Below, in pieces: positions 6,194-11,174 of a stretch of DNA of 11,174 nucleotides. The DNA comes from Candidatus Iainarchaeum sp. (GTDB lineage Archaea; Iainarchaeota; Iainarchaeia; JAADDC01), in the NCBI GenBank assembly GCA_015520865.1, contig WAPE01000011.1:1-11174 (forward strand), given 5' to 3'. A program made the position numbers and the translations under genes. Below the pieces are notes generated by a model that saw only the letters and a list, made by a program, of their open reading frames with translations, did not search any database and was not told the origin of the DNA. The stretch's first letter is position 1, and every line of letters starts with the position of its first letter.

Positions 6194-7923
6194 GCGCTCT
6201 CACCCTCGATTTTAGCAAGTAGCTCGTTTATCTTCTTGTAACGCTCTTCTACCATCTTCTTCAAGAGGTTTTCCACGGTCTTCTCGTCCTCTCCGGTTAG
6301 TTCAGCCAAGCTCTTTGCTATAAGAGGTAAGTAATGCTCTAATACTTTCTTTTTCTGGAGGAGCTCCTGAACGGCCGAAACCTTTGAAGTGTACTCCTTG
6401 AGTTTTCGTCCTACCTCCATAAGGGCGGCCCTTATTTCGTTAAAGACCTCGGGGACGTCTGCTATGGCTTGCTTTCCCGCCGTAGTGTAGGGAACATGGG
6501 TAGAAGAGAGGTTAATGAGAACGACGACTGGGGAGGAAAAGAAGTCTGGAAAACCATATCGCTTCCAGTCAATGCTCCTCACGGCCTCCGTTATGGCACA
6601 TCCACCGGCGTCGAAGAGGAGAGGAACTCGGTTTGCAAACCGCATGAGCTCGAAGGACTTTATTTTTCCACCAACGGCTACGCCTACCTCTACTTGAAAC
6701 GGAATGCCACCGGAATAGACCTTTGGCTTTCGTTCAACGACGGCAACGAACTGGGGTTGGAGGTTAGCCCGCAAGGACTTCCTTATACGTTCTTCACCGA
6801 TGGGGACGAGGACATCGGTTCGAGGACCGCGTATGCGAATAGAGAGAAGGGGTGTCATCACTTTATAGACCTTTTCGACGGTGGGTTCTTCACCCAAGAT
6901 CGTTTTTGCATACTTCTTGAGGTTGTTAAAGTGAAGGCGTTCCTCTTCCGTCAGGTCTTCCTTCTTTTCCTCCACGATCTTCTTGGCAACCTTGTTCTCG
7001 GAGAGGTAGCGAATAGCCTGAAAGGTTGCTACAATCCTTTCCGCATCGTTCCACGTGAGTTTAGAAGGTTCCTTCTTGAGGACGTGGGGTAGAACCTGCA
7101 TCATACCGATAACGGCCTTTCCTCCCATGCCATGGAGGGAGTTGGTTAGCATCCTACCTACCGTCTTAGCCCGAGACATCCTACTCAGCGTAACGAGGTC
7201 ATCGGGCGTTATACCAAAGGGATGGGGCTTCGCCTCTTCCCCTATCTTCACCGGCTCAAAGACGCTTCTTTCAAACGTATGAATCTTCCCCTCGGGATCC
7301 TCAAAAACGATGTTCACGTGGGGGTTCGCTATAGCCGTTCTCCGAAGGTACTCGTAGACTGAATACTTCCCTTTGTTGTACTCCACACCCTTCATTTCGG
7401 CGATTACCTCAGTTCCTCGCCAATTTCCCGGATAGTGGGTCTTGTTCTTAACGATGGGCTCGTTCTTCATCACGTCGATCATGATATCCATTTCCCATAC
7501 CGTTCCGTCACCTGTAGACGTCTTGAGGTGGATGGGTTTCCCTGTGGTTATCTGAACGAACATTGTGACTCCTGCGGCACCAATACCCTGCTGTCCTCTC
7601 GTTTGAATCATCCTGTGGAACTTCGTACCAGCCAGAAGCTTCCCGAAGACCTTTGGAGCAATATGAGGAGGAATCCCAGGCCCGTTATCCCTCACGGTTA
7701 ACCTGTAGTGCTCGTCGCCGAGTTTCTCTAGCTTTACATAAATATCTGGAAGGATTCCCGCCTCTTCGCAGGCATCAAGGGAGTTTGTCACGAGCTCGTG
7801 AACGGCTGTAGTTAAGGATCTAACTTTGCCGGAATAACCTAGCATATGGCGATTCTTCTTGAAGAATTCGGCAACGGAGTGCTCCTTGAACTCTTTGAAA
7901 ATATCAACGGCTTCTTCGGCCAT
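6190..7923 (-). CDS. top6B: DNA topoisomerase VI subunit B
   Basis: This 577-aa protein is the ATPase subunit of topoisomerase VI; ATP-driven dimerisation closes the gate for strand transfer. The GHKL fold is clear. The N-box is HELVTNSLDA, with catalytic Glu43 and Mg-binding Asn47. The G1 box is DNGPGIP (79-85) and the G2 box is RGQQGIGAAG (109-118). An H2TH-like region follows (about 230-305), and the transducer domain carries the switch lysine in TTAGKQAI (Lys484). Residues about 305-350 form a Lys/Glu-rich helical stretch. The C-terminus is helical and charged, with no obvious Ig-like domain. AAGGTG stands 7 nt before the ATG as a ribosome binding site. A TATA-like CTTAAAAG at 7962-7969 could give a promoter separate from the KH gene that ends 49 nt upstream. 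Confidence 0.98.
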   Translation of the reverse strand: MAEEAVDIFKEFKEHSVAEFFKKNRHMLGYSGKVRSLTTAVHELVTNSLDACEEAGILPDIYVKLEKLGDEHYRLTVRDNGPGIPPHIAPKVFGKLLAGTKFHRMIQTRGQQGIGAAGVTMFVQITTGKPIHLKTSTGDGTVWEMDIMIDVMKNEPIVKNKTHYPGNWRGTEVIAEMKGVEYNKGKYSVYEYLRRTAIANPHVNIVFEDPEGKIHTFERSVFEPVKIGEEAKPHPFGITPDDLVTLSRMSRAKTVGRMLTNSLHGMGGKAVIGMMQVLPHVLKKEPSKLTWNDAERIVATFQAIRYLSENKVAKKIVEEKKEDLTEEERLHFNNLKKYAKTILGEEPTVEKVYKVMTPLLSIRIRGPRTDVLVPIGEERIRKSLRANLQPQFVAVVERKPKVYSGGIPFQVEVGVAVGGKIKSFELMRFANRVPLLFDAGGCAITEAVRSIDWKRYGFPDFFSSPVVVLINLSSTHVPYTTAGKQAIADVPEVFNEIRAALMEVGRKLKEYTSKVSAVQELLQKKKVLEHYLPLIAKSLAELTGEDEKTVENLLKKMVEERYKKINELLAKIEGESA

Positions 7924-7961
7924 AATTTTACACCTTCTCCGTGTAGAAAAGAGTAAAAATG

Positions 7962-7969
7962 CTTTTAAG
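7962..7969 (-). promoter_or_regulatory. Possible TATA box for top6B-top6A
   Basis: CTTAAAAG lies on the minus strand in the 49-nt gap between the KH gene stop and top6B. A start about 25 nt downstream would leave a leader of about 17 nt that keeps the AAGGTG site. Read-through from the KH promoter is an alternative. Confidence 0.35.
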
Positions 7970-7972
7970 GAC

Positions 7973-8581
7973 TCACTCCTCTTCTTCCCGGATTATGCCC
8001 AGCTCCCGGAGGAGTTTCTCCGTTTTCTTCCTCTTGCGCTCGAGTTCGAGCTCTCTAAACACCACACTGTGGGGGGAACCCTCGATAGCTAGCCTGTTTA
8101 TCGCTCTTTTTGCCAAGTTAACGCTCTCGTAGTCTCCTATGATAGAAACGGTGTCGCCGTATATTCTTATGTCTGTATCGGTTAGAACCTCTAACTTCTT
8201 TCGAGCAGAACCCTTCGTTCCAATCAAACGAGCCTTTTGACGGCGTATCGCGTTCCTATTTAGGTGTTCTCGAAGGTTTATGACCTCTAGGTAATAGTCG
8301 TCCTGGAGAAGCTTTAACGCCGTGTCAGGGTCGAAGCCACGACCAATAGCCTTTATCACCTTCATAAGACGCATGAAAGTAATCGGATCTGTGTCTTTTC
8401 CTCCCTTAACGGTAACTTCGCCTGTTTTTGAATCAACCTTTATCTTTACGTCGGCTATCTTCTCCAAGCGCTTCCTGGTTTTGCCCTTCTTTCCGATAAG
8501 AACACCCACACGGTCCCTCGGTATTCTGATCTCTTCTTCCATAACGCCTTCGTCTACCATAAAATCATCCACTTCTGCCAC
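7973..8581 (-). CDS. KH-domain protein of the Pno1/Dim2 family
   Basis: This 202-aa protein is the archaeal relative of eukaryotic Pno1/Dim2, which binds 3'-end pre-18S/16S rRNA during small-subunit maturation. KH1 opens with EEIRIPRDRVGVLIGKKG (GKKG at 30-33). The second KH has ARLIGTKGSARKKLE (GTKG at 121-124) and ends near GDYESVNLAKRAINRL, followed by a charged helical tail. The GTG at 8581 is chosen because TTTAAA at 8604-8609 lies 23-28 nt upstream, as for other genes here. ATGs at 8560 and 8542 are alternatives that still leave KH1 whole. The frame stays open further upstream to 8710, but that part is proline/glycine-rich, unlike the family, and lies in a GC-rich segment that reads as RNA. 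RIO1, its functional partner in eukaryotes, lies nearby beyond a tRNA gene. Confidence 0.92.
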   Translation of the reverse strand: MAEVDDFMVDEGVMEEEIRIPRDRVGVLIGKKGKTRKRLEKIADVKIKVDSKTGEVTVKGGKDTDPITFMRLMKVIKAIGRGFDPDTALKLLQDDYYLEVINLREHLNRNAIRRQKARLIGTKGSARKKLEVLTDTDIRIYGDTVSIIGDYESVNLAKRAINRLAIEGSPHSVVFRELELERKRKKTEKLLRELGIIREEEE

Positions 8582-8601
8582 GCCTTTATTTGGAGGGAGA
8601 A

Positions 8602-8611
8602 GGTTTAAACC
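8602..8611. promoter_or_regulatory. Palindromic TATA box, probably bidirectional
   Basis: GGTTTAAACC is a perfect 10-bp palindrome. On the minus strand its TTTAAA lies 23-28 nt before the KH gene GTG. On the plus strand it would place a start near 8631-8635, at the edge of the GC-rich segment leading to tRNA-Leu. No other TATA-like sequence lies closer to the tRNA. Confidence 0.5.
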
Positions 8612-8630
8612 CTTCAAGGCCAGAAGTTGT

Positions 8631-8776
8631 TGGGGGTATGAGGTATCGACCTGCCAACCAGGGCTCCGCCCATGGGGCTTCGTCCCTGGAACCCCAGGAG
8701 TGATCTCCACTCGATCGTCCGAGGTACGTCCGGTCCCAAGACCGGACCCGCTCGCGGATCAACCGAACCAGCGGTT
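8631..8776 (+). ncRNA. Candidate structured RNA or long tRNA leader
   Basis: This noncoding segment between the KH gene and tRNA-Leu is about 66% G+C over 8641-8760, well above the surrounding genes, as expected of structured RNA in a thermophile. Four local hairpins can be drawn by eye. CCAGGG (8658-8663) pairs with CCCTGG (8684-8689), with an inner CTCC/GGGG pairing. GAGTG (8698-8702) pairs with CACTC (8708-8712). GTCCGGTC (8728-8735) pairs perfectly with GACCGGAC (8740-8747) around a CCAA loop. AACCG (8761-8765) pairs with CGGTT (8772-8776), directly abutting the tRNA. I find no SRP, RNase P, 5S, C/D-box or H/ACA signature. Strand is inferred from the palindromic TATA box and the tRNA; the ends are estimates. 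Confidence 0.4.
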
Positions 8777-8861
8777 GCGGGGGTGCCCGAGCCCGGTCAA
8801 AGGGGGCGGACTTAAGATCCGCTGGCCAAGGCCTGCGCGGGTTCGAATCCCGCCCCCCGCA
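8777..8861 (+). tRNA. tRNA-Leu (UAA anticodon)
   Basis: This is a complete class II tRNA of 85 nt. The acceptor stem GCGGGGG (8777-8783) pairs perfectly with CCCCCGC (8854-8860), with discriminator A at 8861 and no encoded CCA. The anticodon stem is GCGGA (8806-8810) with TCCGC (8818-8822) around loop CTTAAGA. The anticodon TAA at 8813-8815 reads UUA leucine codons. A long variable arm (GGCCAAGGCC, 8824-8833) marks the class II type. The T arm is GCGGG, TTCGAAT, CCCGC (8837-8853). No intron is present. There is no TATA box within 50 nt upstream, so transcription probably begins further back, through the GC-rich segment. Confidence 0.97.
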
Positions 8862-8863
8862 CT

Positions 8864-8885
8864 CTTGATTTTTCTCAAGCAAAAA
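8864..8885. terminator. T-rich bidirectional terminator between tRNA-Leu and RIO1
   Basis: CTTGA and TCAAG (8864-8868, 8875-8879) flank a plus-strand T5 run (8869-8873), just after the tRNA. A run of five A at 8881-8885 gives a T5 run for minus-strand transcripts coming from RIO1. Archaeal RNA polymerase terminates on oligo-T, so this could serve both converging genes. The remaining bases to 8945 hold no gene that I can see. Confidence 0.45.
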
Positions 8886-8945
8886 CACAAATACCGTTGT
8901 ACCCCACCAAATTACAGCTTTATTTTTCTCAGACTTCCTAGAATT

Positions 8946-9713
8946 TTATCCCTTGGCTCGCCTTCGTAGCTCGGCAATAACTTCGTGGGGTGTCTTGTAA
9001 TCCTTTCCGAGCTTCTGGAGGATCTTTAGAAGCTGGTTCATGTCACGATAGAAGAACTCGTAGGCGAGGGGGTGATCCCAGGTCATGGACTGACCCATAT
9101 CGATGATGTAGGGTAGATCCTCCCAAACGAGGATGTTGTACTCGCTGAGATCCGCGTGAACGATTTCGGCAGAGTAGTAGAGGTTTGCAAGGGAGTTTAG
9201 AAGGTCTTCGACGAAGTTCTCTCGGTCCTCCGGGAGGTATTCCTTTAGGAGGGGAGCAGGGTTATTTTCATTGCCTATGTACTCCATAACAATTACGTTT
9301 TTTCGGTGAACGATAGGAAAGGGAACCCTCACGTTGTGTTTATGGGCGGTTTCCAGGTTCTTGAACTCCCTTCGGGCCCACTGGTAGATGATCGTCCTTC
9401 TATTTCTCTTGGGTATCCTCACCCGAGGATCTCCTTCGATGTACTTCCAGAGATGGCGGAACTCGGTGGTATTTATGCGGTAGATCTTAACGGCGACGGG
9501 AGTATCTGTCTCATCTACGGCATAGAAGACGTTGGCCTCCTTCCCCGTAGAAATGACGTTACCTAATTCCTTTATGTAGCCCGATTCCATGAGCTTGTAG
9601 ATCGTTGCAACCGTGTCGGCATCAAAAACCTCTTGGTAGGCTTTTTTCGTGTCTGCATCTCGAATTCCGGAGAAAAGGCGAGAAACAAGCTCCTGGTACT
9701 TCTCGAGCTTCAT
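8946..9713 (-). CDS. rio1: RIO1-type serine/threonine protein kinase
   Basis: This 255-aa protein is a RIO-family atypical kinase/ATPase of the RIO1 class, which acts late in small ribosomal subunit maturation. The nucleotide loop is STGKEANVF (55-63), and the ATP-binding lysine is in VAVKIYR (Lys76). The flexible RIO1 segment (about 81-109) contains RHLWKYIEGDPRVR. The catalytic loop is HADLSEYNIL (Asp188, Asn193), and the metal-binding IDMGQ has Asp205. STGKEA together with IDMGQS favours RIO1 over RIO2, and no N-terminal RIO2 winged helix is seen. The ATG overlaps the aIF1A stop as ATGA, with GGGGAT upstream as a weak ribosome binding site. The gene is therefore co-expressed with an initiation factor. 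Confidence 0.96.
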   Translation of the reverse strand: MKLEKYQELVSRLFSGIRDADTKKAYQEVFDADTVATIYKLMESGYIKELGNVISTGKEANVFYAVDETDTPVAVKIYRINTTEFRHLWKYIEGDPRVRIPKRNRRTIIYQWARREFKNLETAHKHNVRVPFPIVHRKNVIVMEYIGNENNPAPLLKEYLPEDRENFVEDLLNSLANLYYSAEIVHADLSEYNILVWEDLPYIIDMGQSMTWDHPLAYEFFYRDMNQLLKILQKLGKDYKTPHEVIAELRRRAKG

Positions 9714-10051
9714 AGGTACATCCCCAGATAGTCTTCGAGCTTCTTGAGGTAGCCCTCCTGGCGGAGCTTCTCAACCTCTGTTCTGGTGTACTTATGAACG
9801 ATATCGCAGCGGTCTTTCCTGTACTCCCAGAGTTTGCAGATCACAACATCGCCAACCATGATCCAAACCCGCTTTCGGAACTTTCCAGGGATCCTACCCA
9901 GCCGTTCCTTACCATCTTCACAGATCACCCTAACGTGGGGTCCTCCGAGCTTTTGATCGACGACGGCGAAGAGCTCCTCAGAAGAGTAATCCGGCTTCCT
10001 TATCTTACTGACGTCGATCTCGACCGGTCCCTCGTCACGCCGCTTCTTCAC
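9710..10051 (-). CDS. eif1A: Translation initiation factor aIF1A
   Basis: This 113-aa protein is the archaeal homologue of eIF1A and bacterial IF1. It binds the A-site region of the 30S subunit and helps start-codon selection. The OB fold is visible from VRVICEDGKERLGRIPGKFRKRVWI through VGDVVICKLWEY to CDIVHKYTRTEVEKLRQEGYL, the usual order. The N-terminal tail is charged and lengths are normal. The start is GTG at 10051: TTATAAAT at 10073-10080 lies 22-29 nt upstream, leaving no leader. The stop overlaps the RIO1 start (ATGA), so the two form a small operon. The promoter TATA box overlaps the stop codon of the upstream DUF424 gene. Confidence 0.97.
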   Translation of the reverse strand: MKKRRDEGPVEIDVSKIRKPDYSSEELFAVVDQKLGGPHVRVICEDGKERLGRIPGKFRKRVWIMVGDVVICKLWEYRKDRCDIVHKYTRTEVEKLRQEGYLKKLEDYLGMYL

Positions 10052-10072
10052 GGTAAGATATCTAACCCAACG

Positions 10073-10080
10073 ATTTATAA
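10073..10080 (-). promoter_or_regulatory. TATA box of aIF1A-RIO1 operon
   Basis: TTATAAAT lies 22-29 nt before the aIF1A GTG, fitting a leaderless message. It contains the TAA stop codon (10075-10077) of the upstream DUF424 gene. Confidence 0.65.
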
Positions 10081-10371
10081 CCGATAGATATTCAAGTGGG
10101 GAATCCCAGAAACCCTCTTGACGGCCCTCCAGGTAGCAATCCCCATCTCAACAGCCACGGAGATCGATCTTTCTCCCACAAGGGAGATAATATCCCCTTC
10201 CTCAAGAAAGGACCTGAGTTCTTCTTCTTCAACGATCCTCTCACCGTAGAAGGATCGGGGCGTTCGAAGAACGATCTCTCCTTCTCGGAACTCCCTTTCT
10301 AAAAGTTCTTCGTCGCAGACGTTAACCAAGAGTGCCTCGGGGGTTTTGATCACTTTTATCCAGAACTTCAT
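10075..10371 (-). CDS. DUF424 family protein
   Basis: This 98-aa protein matches the archaeal DUF424 family in length and pattern. It opens with MKFWIKVIKTPEALLVNVCD, followed by EEELLEREFREGEIVL, then the acidic stretch IVEEEELRSFLEEGDIISLVGERS and a final IPHLNIYRL. The family's biochemical role is unknown. It is found in archaea, and as I recall often near the aIF2-beta gene, as here, where its ATG overlaps the aIF2-beta stop in an ATGA junction. A role connected with translation initiation is inferred from that context only. No catalytic motif stands out apart from one cysteine near residue 19 in a CDEE context. Confidence 0.88.
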   Translation of the reverse strand: MKFWIKVIKTPEALLVNVCDEELLEREFREGEIVLRTPRSFYGERIVEEEELRSFLEEGDIISLVGERSISVAVEMGIATWRAVKRVSGIPHLNIYRL

Positions 10372-10775
10372 AGCTCAGGCACCGGATTTATAGCTCCACA
10401 GGCCTCACACTTGAGCATCGTTACTCCATACATCTCTACGAAGTGAGTATCAGGCTTGCCGCAAACTGGGCAGAGAACGTAGGTCTTGACGTAATCCTCG
10501 AGCTTCTTCTGAAGCGCAGAAACCCCTATCCTTCCCTTTAATCTAAGACGGTCTCCTTCTATGGAAGCAGAGGTAGCAAGCTCCTTGGAGAAGAACTTCG
10601 CCATGTGTTTAACGTCCCTGCGGAGGTAGTTTGCAATCTGGCGGAAGTTCGTTATGAGGGTCGTTCTTCCGTGGTATTCTACTTTTACCTTGGGCATTTC
10701 GAAGCGGGCGGGCTCCTTTACCTTCTCAGGAAGAAGTCTGTAGGCACGTTCTAGAAGTTCCTCGTAGCTCATCAC
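10368..10775 (-). CDS. eif2b: Translation initiation factor aIF2 subunit beta
   Basis: This 135-aa protein is the beta subunit of the aIF2 heterotrimer, which delivers initiator Met-tRNA to the 30S subunit. The N-terminal helix (YEELLERAYRLLP) would contact the gamma subunit. The central alpha-beta domain includes TTLITNFRQIANYLRRD and FFSKELATSASIEGDRLRL. The C-terminal zinc ribbon has four cysteines (102, 105, 123, 126) in LCPVCGKPDT and LKCEACGAINP. The start is either GTG at 10775 or the next codon, ATG at 10772. TTTTATAA at 10800-10807 lies 25-32 nt before the GTG, which favours a leaderless GTG message. It forms a co-translated pair with the DUF424 gene. Confidence 0.97.
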   Translation of the reverse strand: MMSYEELLERAYRLLPEKVKEPARFEMPKVKVEYHGRTTLITNFRQIANYLRRDVKHMAKFFSKELATSASIEGDRLRLKGRIGVSALQKKLEDYVKTYVLCPVCGKPDTHFVEMYGVTMLKCEACGAINPVPEL

Positions 10776-10799
10776 GGGAGAAGTAGAGGGGCGTTGATA

Positions 10800-10807
10800 T
10801 TATAAAA
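10800..10807 (-). promoter_or_regulatory. TATA box of aIF2-beta/DUF424 operon
   Basis: TTTTATAA lies 25-32 nt before the aIF2-beta GTG. Its last bases form the TAA stop (10800-10802) of the upstream OB-fold gene, so promoter and stop codon share sequence. Confidence 0.6.
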
Positions 10808-11174
10808 CATCAAGCACTTCAACCTCCTCCTCAACGATTTCGGGAGGCTTGCGACCGAGGAGGGTTAGTAGGTTTTGGAGTCGGTGGAGGATCTCTTCCT
10901 CCGTTGAGATCTTCCGAAGGATCTCCGCTATGATCCTTTTATCTTCGTTCCGCTCCCGAGCCATGCCGATCACCCTGACCACATCTCCTTCATCTACTTC
11001 AACGTTCCTCAGGTCTCCGAGGAGAATAACGGGGATCGTACCGGTGAAGTCGTCGAGGATGAGCATCGTGCTCTCTTCTCCGACAAACTTCCTAACAACC
11101 ACACCCCAAACACTAACTCTCCGGAAGGAAACACCCGAAGGGGAAACGTAGTTCCTTCCATCGTTTTTGGCTGC
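10800..11174 (-). CDS. OB-fold nucleic-acid-binding protein, RPA-like (5' end outside window)
   Basis: The frame is open from the right edge to the TAA at 10800-10802, giving 124 residues without a start. FRRVSVWGVVVRKFVGEES, then TMLILDDFTGTIPVILLGD, then VEVDEGDVVRVIGMARERN form the five-strand pattern of a single OB fold. It most resembles the small RPA32-type or RPA-associated proteins of euryarchaea that bind single-stranded DNA. The C-terminal 40 residues are helical and acidic (ISTEEEILHRLQNLLTLLG, then EIVEEEVEVLDVL), a possible interaction tail. An internal GTG at 11102 would cut the first strands of the fold, so the true start is upstream of the window. DNA versus RNA substrate cannot be decided from this sequence. 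Confidence 0.85.
   Translation of the reverse strand, partial: AAKNDGRNYVSPSGVSFRRVSVWGVVVRKFVGEESTMLILDDFTGTIPVILLGDLRNVEVDEGDVVRVIGMARERNEDKRIIAEILRKISTEEEILHRLQNLLTLLGRKPPEIVEEEVEVLDVL

Noticed and set aside
6469..7092. 207-aa plus-strand open frame inside top6B
   Set aside because: It lies entirely antisense to conserved topo VI-B codons (transducer and H2TH regions), with no promoter or ribosome binding site and no recognisable domain.
8582..8710. N-terminal extension of the KH protein back to an ATG at 8710
   Set aside because: The extra residues are Pro/Gly-rich and unlike the family, the DNA is GC-rich with hairpins, and the TATA box at 8604-8609 would lie inside the coding region. 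The GTG at 8581 fits the promoter.
8730..8776. Minus-strand resemblance to the archaeal 16S rRNA 5' end (CGGTTGATCC)
   Set aside because: The match stops after about ten bases, and no further rRNA sequence or processing stem follows. It is probably coincidence in a structured GC-rich segment.
8631..8776. C/D-box or H/ACA guide RNA in the GC-rich segment
   Set aside because: There is no CTGA D box paired with a proper RTGATGA C box, and no ACA near a plausible 3' end.
8322..8969. Plus-strand open frame crossing the KH gene, tRNA-Leu and the start of the RIO1 3' region
   Set aside because: It runs antisense to a well-supported KH gene and straight through a complete tRNA. Its Ser/Pro/Phe-rich composition is typical of an antisense shadow.
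1..11174. CRISPR array, transposon, toxin-antitoxin or restriction genes
   Set aside because: No regularly spaced repeats, transposase or integrase domains, terminal inverted repeats or recognisable defence domains were seen. The Hin-like helix-turn-helix at 3432-3815 has no recombinase catalytic domain.

Overview
The window is a compact stretch of archaeal chromosome, most likely from a hyperthermophilic or thermophilic euryarchaeon. The evidence is the set of archaeal information-processing genes: both subunits of DNA topoisomerase VI, ribosomal protein L10e, aIF1A, aIF2-beta, RIO1 kinase and a Pno1/Dim2-type KH protein. It is supported by archaeal TATA boxes 23-30 nt upstream of starts, no CCA encoded on the tRNA, and a tRNA and flanking RNA-like segment much richer in G+C than the rest. 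The lineage cannot be fixed further from sequence alone. The KH/topo VI/RIO1 neighbourhood recalls Thermococcales, but the proteins do not read as a plain Thermococcus.

Layout. Positions 65-700 (+) hold thymidylate kinase, whose end overlaps the convergent L10e gene (691-1230, -). A divergent promoter region of about 100 bp leads into 1333-2679 (+), a signal-anchored surface protein with a GATase/DUF4350-like ectodomain. It converges on, and overlaps at the 3' end with, a three-gene minus-strand cluster. That cluster runs from 5007 down to 2594: an unrecognised 416-aa protein, a DUF1699-like protein with a C-terminal helix-turn-helix, and a second signal-peptide/C-terminal-anchor protein. These genes overlap one another by about 60 and 89 nt. 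Upstream on the same strand are top6A (5057-6193), top6B (6190-7923) and the KH protein gene (7973-8581). A GC-rich segment (about 8631-8776) and tRNA-Leu(UAA) (8777-8861) lie on the opposite strand. The rest is minus-strand translation and ribosome-assembly genes: RIO1 (8946-9713), aIF1A (9710-10051), a DUF424 protein (10075-10371), aIF2-beta (10368-10775) and the 3' part of an OB-fold protein running off the right edge.

How it fits together. aIF1A and RIO1, DUF424 and aIF2-beta, and Top6A and Top6B are each joined by ATGA stop/start overlaps, so each pair is probably co-translated. The KH protein, RIO1, aIF1A and aIF2-beta all act in small-subunit maturation or translation initiation. The most common start arrangement for genes behind a recognisable promoter is a TATA box ending 22-26 nt before the start codon with no room for a leader. 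Five of the six such genes begin with GTG.

No mobile element, CRISPR array or recognisable defence system is visible. The parts most worth a second look are the GC-rich hairpin array in front of the tRNA and the overlapping-gene chain at 2594-5007.
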